Shown piece after piece: positions 53,270-62,144 of a DNA stretch of 64,000 nucleotides (positions are counted from its first letter, which is position 1; each line of letters opens with the position of its first letter). Location of the stretch: contig CALMQS010000049.1 of assembly GCA_937871285.1 (NCBI GenBank), positions 1-64,000 of the forward strand, in the 5' to 3' direction. The translations under genes and the position numbers were made by a program. The notes under the pieces are model-generated. The model was not told the origin of the DNA, ran no database searches, and worked only from the letters and a program-made list of their open reading frames with translations. This DNA comes from an uncultured Sphingobacteriales bacterium. Lineage in GTDB: Bacteria > Bacteroidota > Bacteroidia > Chitinophagales > Chitinophagaceae.

Positions 53270-54844
53270 TTAATAATATGGTACAGGATCTTTACTTAAT
53301 TCCGGATCCTGCAGCACTTCTACGGCGGGTATGGGCAGGTGCATCATGCTTTCCGTGAATGTGGTTATATAAGACGGGTATTCGGCTGTGCCCCTGTTTT
53401 GCGCGCTTATAATAGATTTAGCTTTAGCAAATCCCTGTCGCTGAATATCAAACCAGTAATCGCCTTCAAATGCAAACTCAACACGGCGTTCCTTCAGAAT
53501 GTCATCTGCTGTAATGGAAGATTTAACAGGTACATGTGCACGCGTACGTACTTTGTTGAACGCAGCGAGCGCTTCCGTATCGGTAGTAGATGCGTTGTCT
53601 GCCAAAACCGCTTCGGCGTAGATCAATAATATGTCTGCATAGCGCAATATCATGGTGTTGATACCGGTATTCATTCCCAATACCGTTTCTCCCCCGTATT
53701 TAGCGCCGGGGCCTACCACGTATTTTGCAATATTGGAACGGGTGTCATTTTTCTGTCCGCCATCGCCTACGGTTTGCGTGGTATCATATTTATACCCGCC
53801 TGCCATAAATGCATTGTACGTAGCATTTGAGTTTTGAGGTTTCCATGCAGACTTGCTCCAGCCATGTTCCATCATGGAGCCCTGGCGCCGCATATCTCCG
53901 CTTTCATACGCTTCCCGCATGTCCATAGTGGGAAGGTATAATTCCCACATGCTGGCTTCATCGGTTTGTAAATTCCCGGGGCCTCTGTCTGGATTTTTTT
54001 GATTACCCGAACCCCACGGATTACCTGTAAGCTGGTGCTGAACGGCAAAAATGGATTCTTTGTTATTGTTATTGGCGCTGGAATTAAACATACCGGCGTA
54101 ATCTTCCACCAGGTCGTATTTGTTGGATTGGATGACTTCCAGCGCTTTTGTTTTTGCACTGTCGTAATCTTTACGGTATAAATATAGCTTAGCCATCATG
54201 CCTTTGGCTGCATATTTATTCAGCCTTCCGGGAACAGGATCGGTTTCGGGTAAACCCGCTTCAGCCAGCTTTAATTCTTCGAGCGCAAATTGTAAAACGT
54301 CTTTTTTCAAATACCGGGGAACATTAAATTGCCCGCCCAAAGCAGTTTCACCCGGATTGTTGATAATAGGCGCATCACCCCATATGCGTGCAATAAAAAA
54401 GTAAACGGTTCCTTTAAAGAAATGGCATTCGGCAATAGCCGGATCAATAAAGGAGGCATCTCCACCCATGGCTTTCTTTTGCTCCAGGGCTTTCATATAC
54501 TCGCTTGTCCATCCGCCGATTTTATAAAACACTTTCCATGCGTCTGCAACGCGAACAGCCGTAGAAGCAAGCGTGAAGTTTAAAAAAGGCGCGTCATCGG
54601 CATTGCCCCCACCGGTATATTCATTGCCGGCCATTACATCGCCAATTACATCCATGGCACGATTTTCATAACCCGACCAGGGAAGCCCATACAGCGTACT
54701 GGTTAAGCTTCTTACTTCTTCAGCCGTATTGTAATAATTGGTGAGCGTTGTTCCATCAAGGGATGAACGTTCAATAAATGTTTTTTTACACGATGCCGTT
54801 ATTATCACGATGGCTAATAAGGCATACAATTTTTTATTTTTCAT
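53270..54844 (-). CDS. SusD/RagB-like outer-membrane lipoprotein
   Basis: A 524-residue lipoprotein (lipobox TASC, Cys19, CKKTFIERSSLDGTT) with TPR helices, the RRVEFAFEGDYWFDIQRQGF helix near 460 and a C-terminal PIPAVEVLQDPELSKDP. It is the glycan-binding lid of the SusC encoded 29 bp upstream and belongs to the xyloglucan-like locus. The helix is the intact counterpart of the decayed fragment at 45136. Confidence 0.95.
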   Translation of the reverse strand: MKNKKLYALLAIVIITASCKKTFIERSSLDGTTLTNYYNTAEEVRSLTSTLYGLPWSGYENRAMDVIGDVMAGNEYTGGGNADDAPFLNFTLASTAVRVADAWKVFYKIGGWTSEYMKALEQKKAMGGDASFIDPAIAECHFFKGTVYFFIARIWGDAPIINNPGETALGGQFNVPRYLKKDVLQFALEELKLAEAGLPETDPVPGRLNKYAAKGMMAKLYLYRKDYDSAKTKALEVIQSNKYDLVEDYAGMFNSSANNNNKESIFAVQHQLTGNPWGSGNQKNPDRGPGNLQTDEASMWELYLPTMDMREAYESGDMRRQGSMMEHGWSKSAWKPQNSNATYNAFMAGGYKYDTTQTVGDGGQKNDTRSNIAKYVVGPGAKYGGETVLGMNTGINTMILRYADILLIYAEAVLADNASTTDTEALAAFNKVRTRAHVPVKSSITADDILKERRVEFAFEGDYWFDIQRQGFAKAKSIISAQNRGTAEYPSYITTFTESMMHLPIPAVEVLQDPELSKDPVPYY

Positions 54845-54873
54845 CTTAAAAAATTTAATCTTTAAAATTCACT

Positions 54874-57800
54874 TTACAGTTCAATATTAGCACCCACCGT
54901 AATGGTACGCGGATTGGGATAATGACCCGCATCTACGTTCATTAAGCGGATATTATTATTGAATGCTCCTATTTCGGGGTCATATCCGCTGTATTTTGAA
55001 AAGGTGAGGAGGTTTTGTACAGACAGGTAGAGCCGTATATTATTTATTTTTGCACGATCCGTAAGGGTCTTGGGTATCCGGTATCCCAGCGTAACATTTT
55101 GTATGCGCAGGTAAGAGCCATCTTCCACATAGCGGTCAGACATAGCCACATTATTCACCTGTCCGCTTACAAACCGCGGCAGTTTGCCATTTGTATTGGC
55201 ATCAGTATACCTGTCCATTACAGTGCGCAACTGGTTATGATAGATGTTATCCATCTTTTCCAGCTGCCAGCGCAGGAAGTTAAAAATTTTAGCGCCATAG
55301 CTTCCCTGTAAAAACACGGTGGCGTCAAAATCTTTGTACTGAAAAGTATTGGTAAAGCCATAAGTGAATTTGGGAAGCGGGCTGCCTATATAAGTGATAT
55401 CTTTTTCATCTATCACATTATCAGGCTTGCCATCAGCGCCACCCACATCTTTAAACCGTATATCACCCAGCCATGTATGACTTTCGTCTACCGAATAGCC
55501 GAATTGCGGAAGGCTGTTATCCAGGTCCTGCTGTGTACGGAACAACCCATCTGTTACCAGCCCGAAATAAGAACCAACAGCATAGCCGGGATTGGTGTAG
55601 GAGATGATATAATTATCATAATACACTCTGCCGGTTAAGCCTGCTGTTGAATTGGCCATTTTATCCAGCTTGTTTTTGAACTGCGAAAAGATAAGGTTGG
55701 TTTTCCAGGAAAAATTATTGGTTTTAATATTGGTGCTGGTAATACTGAGATCTATGCCTGTATTAGACATTTGTCCTACGTTACCTACCGGAGCTTTCAG
55801 GTCATCCCACTGGTCGCCAACGCCTATCAGCCTTGGACCGGTAAGAAACAGCAGCATATCGGTAGTTGTTTTCTTATATACGTCTACTGTAGCATCAATT
55901 CTTCCATTTAAAAATGAAACATCTATACCGGCATTTTTAGTTACCACAGATTCCCAGCTTAAATCAGGATTGGCAATGCCGTTCAGGTAGCTTGAATTTC
56001 CAAAGCCAACAGGGCCGGGCCAAAAGCCTATTGCAGAAGTATATGGAGGATTTTGAGCGCCCGAAGGAAGGTTCTGATTGCCCACAGCACCGTAGCCCAA
56101 CCTCAGTTTCAGGAAATTAATAGCGGGGCTTAAACCGTCAGCAAAACTTTCATTGCTGATGGTCCATCCAAGGGAAGCGCCGGGGAAATAACCCCATTTA
56201 TTATTGGGTCCAAAATTAGAAGACCCGTCTGTTCTGAAGCTCACCGACAATGAATACCGGTCATCGAAAGAATAAGTGCCTCTTGCAAAATACGATTCCA
56301 TGGCCCACTGGCTTTTTCCACCGTTCAACTCCCATGTTGTTTTATCGCTGCTGCCTGCATTTATATCTAAAATATTATTTTGCAGGTTTACTCTTTTGCC
56401 TGCAAGTCCTTCATAATACGAATATTGTGCCTCGTGTCCTGCTGTAGCTGTTATGCTGTGTTTGCCTATATATTTATTATAGTTCAGGTAATTTCTGATT
56501 GCGTAATAATAGCTGTTACCTCTGTTATCAAATAACTGGCTCTGCAAACTGGTGGTGCCTACGTTGCCGGCTAACTGGTAAGCGAGGTTATTGTTCATGC
56601 CCAATGAGTAGGAAATTTCGTTTCTCAGGTTTAATCCTTCTATGAATTGAATATCTGCATAAATATTTCCAAATACCTGCGCATTAGTAGACTTATTGCC
56701 TCTCATATTGCTTCTTGCTATAGGATTGTCCTGTCCGTATCTTACTCCGCTGATGGTATTGCCGCCACCCCATGTACCGTCAATATTTTTTACGGGGATC
56801 AAAGGATTTTGAATTGCGCCCCACCAAATGGTTCCCTCGGCAGCATCGGCTAAGGTTACATTTTGTATGCTTCTCGAAGCATTGGCGCTTACACCTATTT
56901 TTATCCAGTTTTTCAACTGGTGATCTAAGCTGAACCGGGTAGAGTAACGTTTAAAATCGGAGCCGATCAGTATGCCCGACTGGTCAAAATAGTTTAACGA
57001 CAGGTAGTAATTGGTTTTATCTTTTCCACCTGAAAAACTCAACTGGTGGTTCTGAACTTCCCCTGTGCGAAACATGGCCTCCTGCCAGTCTGTTCCTGTT
57101 CCTAATAAAGAAGGATCCTGAAATTCTTCGGAAGGGGTGGCGCCTAAAATGGGCGCCACTTCATTTTGATATTGCGCAAACTCCCTCAGGTTCATTACAT
57201 CTAATTTTTTAACTACATTGGATTGTCCGTAATACACATCATAATTTAATTTTCCCTCTCCCGACTTGCCCTTTTTGGTAGTGATGAGTATTACCCCGTT
57301 AGCCGCCTGCGAGCCATAAATAGATTGTGCAGAAGCATCTTTCAGCACGTCAATGGATTCAATATCATTGGGATTTAAAGTAGCCATTACACTATTACCT
57401 GTTTGCCCGTCTGAGCCGCCCAGTCCTGCATATCCCGAGTTTGACTTGGTATTGCTGATAAAAGGAACACCGTCAATTACAATCAGGGGGTCATTGCTGT
57501 TAATGGTTGTAACGCCGCGTACTTTAATAGATACGCCGCCCCCGGGCTGACCACTGTTATTGGTAACCGTTACACCTGATACTTTTCCCTGCAATGCCTG
57601 GTCAATACCGGCAACGGGCAGGTCTTTAATATCTTTTGCGCTAACTGAAGAAATGGATGAGGTTACATTGGTTCTTTTGGCGGTTCCGTAACCGATAACC
57701 ACTACCTCATTCAGGTTTTGAGACACAGGCTCCAGCACCACTGCAAGGATACCGGAAGCATTAATAGGTACTTCTTTTCTGAGCATACCAACGGAACTTA

Positions 57801-58047
57801 ATACAAGCGTTCCGGCATTGGCCGGTACCTGGATGGAGAAAACGCCGGAAGTGTTTGTTACCGTAACTAATTTTGTGCCCTTCACCTCCACCGTTACCCC
57901 CGGAAGCGCGTTTCCGCTCTCGTCTTTAACACTTCCATTGATATTTCTTGCACCCTCCTGGGCATGCACATGGGTCATCAGCAGTAGTAACGAGAAAACC
58001 GCCCATATCAGGACTTTCGTTTTTCTCATCGTTTTGATTCTTTTCAT
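54874..58047 (-). CDS. SusC/RagA TonB-dependent glycan transporter
   Basis: A 1057-residue outer-membrane transporter with a signal peptide (to HVHAQ, about residue 30). It has a carboxypeptidase-D-like domain (INGSVKDESGNALPGVTVEV, about 34-110), the plug (NEVVVIGYGTAKRTNVTSSI, then PLIVIDGVPFI), and a beta barrel ending TVGANIEL. There is no STN domain. It imports oligosaccharides released by GH9 and the GH51-like enzyme. It lies 36 bp downstream of the GH31 gene, so the whole block 60972-45393 may be one operon. Confidence 0.95.
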   Translation of the reverse strand: MKRIKTMRKTKVLIWAVFSLLLLMTHVHAQEGARNINGSVKDESGNALPGVTVEVKGTKLVTVTNTSGVFSIQVPANAGTLVLSSVGMLRKEVPINASGILAVVLEPVSQNLNEVVVIGYGTAKRTNVTSSISSVSAKDIKDLPVAGIDQALQGKVSGVTVTNNSGQPGGGVSIKVRGVTTINSNDPLIVIDGVPFISNTKSNSGYAGLGGSDGQTGNSVMATLNPNDIESIDVLKDASAQSIYGSQAANGVILITTKKGKSGEGKLNYDVYYGQSNVVKKLDVMNLREFAQYQNEVAPILGATPSEEFQDPSLLGTGTDWQEAMFRTGEVQNHQLSFSGGKDKTNYYLSLNYFDQSGILIGSDFKRYSTRFSLDHQLKNWIKIGVSANASRSIQNVTLADAAEGTIWWGAIQNPLIPVKNIDGTWGGGNTISGVRYGQDNPIARSNMRGNKSTNAQVFGNIYADIQFIEGLNLRNEISYSLGMNNNLAYQLAGNVGTTSLQSQLFDNRGNSYYYAIRNYLNYNKYIGKHSITATAGHEAQYSYYEGLAGKRVNLQNNILDINAGSSDKTTWELNGGKSQWAMESYFARGTYSFDDRYSLSVSFRTDGSSNFGPNNKWGYFPGASLGWTISNESFADGLSPAINFLKLRLGYGAVGNQNLPSGAQNPPYTSAIGFWPGPVGFGNSSYLNGIANPDLSWESVVTKNAGIDVSFLNGRIDATVDVYKKTTTDMLLFLTGPRLIGVGDQWDDLKAPVGNVGQMSNTGIDLSITSTNIKTNNFSWKTNLIFSQFKNKLDKMANSTAGLTGRVYYDNYIISYTNPGYAVGSYFGLVTDGLFRTQQDLDNSLPQFGYSVDESHTWLGDIRFKDVGGADGKPDNVIDEKDITYIGSPLPKFTYGFTNTFQYKDFDATVFLQGSYGAKIFNFLRWQLEKMDNIYHNQLRTVMDRYTDANTNGKLPRFVSGQVNNVAMSDRYVEDGSYLRIQNVTLGYRIPKTLTDRAKINNIRLYLSVQNLLTFSKYSGYDPEIGAFNNNIRLMNVDAGHYPNPRTITVGANIEL

Positions 58048-58083
58048 ATACTTGCAATTATTGGTTTATAAAAAAATACAATT

Positions 58084-60972
58084 TTAAAGTTTCCCGTTCA
58101 TTTTTATCGTTTGTTCATTTCCGTTATATGCTATGGCTGTATCGGATGGTGATGAAAAATCCAGCGCCGTTGATTTGTTTTTGGTTACCCAAACAATCCT
58201 GAACAGCCTGTTCTTCAGCATACCGTTATACGCGCCTTCTCTTTTGCCTATGGTTAATGTTTTGTTGGCTTCATTATAGGTAATGGGGATATTACTATAC
58301 TTCCCTTTTTCGTAATTATAATTAACGTTTTCATCTTCATACAGCGTAAAGCTGCCGTCTTTGCCGGTATAAACATATAGTGTAATGTCATCTGCCGGTT
58401 TTTCGCCGGTAAACTCAATCTGCGGCCCAAAAGGGATGATGGAGCCTTCCTTTACAAATATGGGCATTCTTTCATAGGGTGCAACGGCCGTTATTTGTTG
58501 TCCGCCTGCCTTGTAGGCGCCTGTATATAAATCGTACCAGCCCTGCCCCGCGGGTAAGTACACCGAACGGGAACTGGCTTTATATGTGTATACGGGATTT
58601 ACTAATAAGGAAGGACCGAACATGTACTGGTCGCCGATATTTTTAACATTAGCATCGGTACCAAAATCCATTATTAACCCGCGCATCATCGTGTAGTTAT
58701 TATGATAAGTGCTGCCTGCCGCTGAATAGATATAGGGCATAAGACGATAGCGCAACTGGTTATAATACAACATGCTTTTATATGCGGGATGATCATCAGG
58801 AGCTATATTAAATATTTCACGGTACGGGTACTGACCATGAGAACGGAACAGCGGGCAAAATGCGCCGAACTGGTACCAGCGGGTATTGAGCTCACGCCAT
58901 TCTTCCAAAGCATCTCCGGCAGGATGGGGTTTGTCGTATTTGTCTTCCACAAAAAAGCCGCCAATATCATTTGTCCAGTAAGGCAGGCCTGATAAAGAGA
59001 AATTAATGCCCGCCGGTATTTGCCGCTCCATTTCATCGAACCGTGCCGCAATATCGCCGCTCCAGGTAGCAGCGGCATAGCGCTGTATGCCTGCATAAGC
59101 CGAACGGGTGAGGATAAATACCCTTTGATCGGGACGTGAAGAACGCTGCCCTTCATAAATGCCTTTCGCGTTTTGCAACGGGTAGCCGTTAAAATATTGC
59201 GTGGATGATCCGGATGCGGTGGGCTGCATCAGTTGTTTCCTTTTTTCAATAGTGGCGTTCGACAAAATATCGGGCTCGGTAGCGTCTAACCACCATGCAT
59301 CAACGCCTTTAATAAAAAGACTGCTGTCTAAAAGCTTCCAGAAGCCCATGCGGGCGGTGGGATTGAAAGCGTCGTAAAAAGTAGATATATACCCTTTCCC
59401 TATCCAGTCGCGTTGCTGGTCTTTTATGTTTTGTTTATAGAGCCAGTTTTGCTTATCAAAAATTTTATAGTTCTCAATCCCTTCATAAAATTTTGGCCAA
59501 ACCGAAATCATGAAGCGGGTGTTATACCGTTCATGCAATCGTTTGATCATGTCGGCCGCATCCGGAAAGCGTTCTTTATCGAATTGCTGGCTGCCCCAGG
59601 CATCTTCTTTCCAGTAGCTCCAGTCTAATACAATATTATCCAGCCCTATCTTTCTTTTCCGGAATTCCGCCACTGTATTTTCAATTTCCTGGGCTGTTTT
59701 ATAACGCTCGCGGCTTTGCCAGAAACCTAAAGCCCATTTGGGAAGCAGGGTAGCCCTTCCTGTTAGTTGCCGGTAACCGCCAATCACCTCATCGGCATTG
59801 GCTCCGTAAACAAAATAATAATCAATTTGTTCGGCGGCTTCAGACGATAACGTCATTTTATTATGCAGGGCAAACGGTGTGGGGCTTAGCCATTGCAGGG
59901 AAAAGAACGCCTGTGTTGATTCCGGTATCCATTCCGCTTTAAAAGCATGCTGCTGTCCTTTGTTGAGCAGGAAACGGAACTGGGAAGGCCCCGGATTCCA
60001 CCCTTCACGCCATTTGTCAAATAATAAATGGCCGTCTATCCATATTTTCAGATATCCTGATGCCGATAAATAAAATTTATGTTCCCCCGTAGTATCCGCC
60101 GTAATAAATCCCTCCCAGGTAACCCTGCCTTTTTCCATCGGAAATGTGGCGGGTATATTTTGTAAGGAAGGAAGAAAGCTGTAATCTATTTTATCTTCCT
60201 GCCGCTGTATGTAAATGTGCGTACTGTCTCTCCTGTTGCTATACGTTGCCGTTAGCCCTTTGGATACGCCATCTTTGCCTGTTAGCTGCAGCAGGGATAG
60301 CTGCTGTTTTTCACGGTCGTCGCCAAAGCGGGTGATGGAATAATTATCCCAAAGCAGTCCGTAATTACGGTTCGACAGGAGGAAAGGAACAGCCACAATG
60401 GAATTGTACTGGGTGAGATCCACGTCCTGGTCCTTGTAATTGATCTGCCCTGTTTGCGGTTGTCCCAGCCCGTAAAATGCTTCTGCCGGGGGTGATTCAA
60501 ATTGCTGGCGAATTGTATATAGTGGTTTTTCATCAATTATTACGGGACTGATTTCTTTTCCTCCTCCCGCTTTCTCCTGTAAAATAATATTGCCGTTCTT
60601 GTCTTTGAAAATTACTTCGCCCGTACTAAAAGATACTGATGCCACCAGCTCGCTGGTTTTAAGCAGCGCTTCATTTTCCGTTTGTCCGGCAGTCCATTCC
60701 GTGGGGGTATGATAGCCGCTGTCTATCATCAGGCTTGGTGCGGCGGCGAATTTGTCATCTGCAGACGCGGTAATGCGTATGATCTTTGGGGAAACCGCCT
60801 GTAATCTTATCCATTGGGAATTGCCGGCAGCGGTATTTTTTATTTTAACGGTTATGCCATCTTTTGTTTTTGTAAATATTTTATGCTGAGAACAGGAAGT
60901 GAATATTAGTATTAGTAATAATACAATACAAAGGAGGGGAGTTATCCGTAATGTGATGCGGGCAGCCGTCAT
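58084..60972 (-). CDS. GH31 alpha-xylosidase with PA14 insert
   Basis: A 962-residue lipoprotein (lipobox FTSC) with GH31 N-terminal beta domain, then a PA14 domain at about residues 245-370 (GHLLFDKWREG core), then the catalytic barrel. Nucleophile Asp564 lies in WWLDATEPD and acid/base Asp640 in WSGDIAARF. A PA14 insert at this place is known from Cellvibrio and Bacteroides alpha-xylosidases acting on xyloglucan oligosaccharides, where it shapes specificity for longer substrates. ATG 60972 is chosen over 61011 because it leaves a normal lipoprotein leader. It is the first gene of the PUL and would remove xylose from imported or surface oligosaccharides. Confidence 0.92.
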   Translation of the reverse strand: MTAARITLRITPLLCIVLLLILIFTSCSQHKIFTKTKDGITVKIKNTAAGNSQWIRLQAVSPKIIRITASADDKFAAAPSLMIDSGYHTPTEWTAGQTENEALLKTSELVASVSFSTGEVIFKDKNGNIILQEKAGGGKEISPVIIDEKPLYTIRQQFESPPAEAFYGLGQPQTGQINYKDQDVDLTQYNSIVAVPFLLSNRNYGLLWDNYSITRFGDDREKQQLSLLQLTGKDGVSKGLTATYSNRRDSTHIYIQRQEDKIDYSFLPSLQNIPATFPMEKGRVTWEGFITADTTGEHKFYLSASGYLKIWIDGHLLFDKWREGWNPGPSQFRFLLNKGQQHAFKAEWIPESTQAFFSLQWLSPTPFALHNKMTLSSEAAEQIDYYFVYGANADEVIGGYRQLTGRATLLPKWALGFWQSRERYKTAQEIENTVAEFRKRKIGLDNIVLDWSYWKEDAWGSQQFDKERFPDAADMIKRLHERYNTRFMISVWPKFYEGIENYKIFDKQNWLYKQNIKDQQRDWIGKGYISTFYDAFNPTARMGFWKLLDSSLFIKGVDAWWLDATEPDILSNATIEKRKQLMQPTASGSSTQYFNGYPLQNAKGIYEGQRSSRPDQRVFILTRSAYAGIQRYAAATWSGDIAARFDEMERQIPAGINFSLSGLPYWTNDIGGFFVEDKYDKPHPAGDALEEWRELNTRWYQFGAFCPLFRSHGQYPYREIFNIAPDDHPAYKSMLYYNQLRYRLMPYIYSAAGSTYHNNYTMMRGLIMDFGTDANVKNIGDQYMFGPSLLVNPVYTYKASSRSVYLPAGQGWYDLYTGAYKAGGQQITAVAPYERMPIFVKEGSIIPFGPQIEFTGEKPADDITLYVYTGKDGSFTLYEDENVNYNYEKGKYSNIPITYNEANKTLTIGKREGAYNGMLKNRLFRIVWVTKNKSTALDFSSPSDTAIAYNGNEQTIKMNGKL

Positions 60973-61228
60973 GGTCTTCAATCGTTTAATACTTTTCCGT
61001 GCCGCAACCATATGGTGTAAAGACGGAAAAGTATGAGGTCAAAAATATAAACTACACCCCAGCAGAAGGGGCGTCATATGTTTATAAAAGGAGTAGTAAA
61101 TGTTAACGGGGGGGTGTCATTTGATAACAGGAGGGTATGAAATGTTAATGCACCCACTCTTTCCTGTTTTGTTTAGCAGCTTATTTTAGTTTGGGAATAT
61201 TATTTACCAGAGTTGTTGAGCAGGAGCA

Positions 61229-62047
61229 TTATTCAGCAATCTTCCTGTGCTCATTTACATATCTGGCAATTGTTCCAACCGGGGCTATCCATATTTTATT
61301 GGTGGGATCCTGCGCATATTCGATCAGTTTTTTCAGCATGGCAAGCCGGGTGGTTTGCGGGCCGTTATTCCCCATTTCATGGCCGGCAAGCACTAACCAT
61401 TGCCCATTTTTTTGAGCAGACTGTATTAAAGGCAGGAGTTCTTCAAAATCTTTACCGTCCATTTCTATCCCGGTTAATTGAGCCATATCGCAAAATGCCG
61501 GGTCGTTTGCACTTTCTGCCAGCCAGCCCCTCCCGCTGATGAAAATACCGGCTACAACAGGGATGTAGCTTTTTGTGTTTTTCCCCCGCCCCACGAAGGT
61601 TTGTCCGCAGGGATAAGCAAATACTTCCGGCTTTACGCCCAGCAATGCCTCAATCTGCCTGTTGGCCGTTTCCAGTTGGTTTTTCATTTGCCGTAAGCTG
61701 TAATCTTCAAGCGCGTTATTCCTCGACCACAAAAAATTTCCGGAGCAGGGATGGCTGATGGAATGATTGCCAATCTCATGGCCGGCGGTAACCGCTTTTT
61801 TCCAGCCGTCCAGGCGGTTTTTTACCGTGGGAGGCTGCACATAAAAAGTGGCTTTTACATTATAGGCATCTAATAAAGCCGTTCCGGTATCTACCTGGCT
61901 TGCACGGGCATCGTCAAAGCTTAAGCTGATGGCCATCTTTTTGCCCGTGGGCCAAGTAAATGCAGGTTCCTGTGCAGATGAGATATTACTGCAGGTCAAC
62001 AAAACAATACAGAAATATAGCAGGGAAGAAATTCTTTTTGTTTGCAT
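61229..62047 (-). CDS. Polysaccharide deacetylase (NodB/CE4-like)
   Basis: A 272-residue exported enzyme (signal peptide ending NISSAQ). SFDDAR (about 43-48) and HEIGNHSISHP (about 89-99) provide the metal-binding Asp/His/His set of the NodB homology fold; the second aspartate is retained. It could deacetylate hemicellulose or peptidoglycan. It lies upstream of the GH31 gene (217-bp gap, no promoter found) and is divergent from the O-acetylesterase-type gene. Confidence 0.88.
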   Translation of the reverse strand: MQTKRISSLLYFCIVLLTCSNISSAQEPAFTWPTGKKMAISLSFDDARASQVDTGTALLDAYNVKATFYVQPPTVKNRLDGWKKAVTAGHEIGNHSISHPCSGNFLWSRNNALEDYSLRQMKNQLETANRQIEALLGVKPEVFAYPCGQTFVGRGKNTKSYIPVVAGIFISGRGWLAESANDPAFCDMAQLTGIEMDGKDFEELLPLIQSAQKNGQWLVLAGHEMGNNGPQTTRLAMLKKLIEYAQDPTNKIWIAPVGTIARYVNEHRKIAE

Positions 62048-62144
62048 GATGTCTGCGTTTTAGTAATTATACAGCGGGTTCGGAAGGGAAGATAAATAAT
62101 TTGCTTTTATTTGTATTTTTAATTTTAGCCTTCAATTACTTGCT

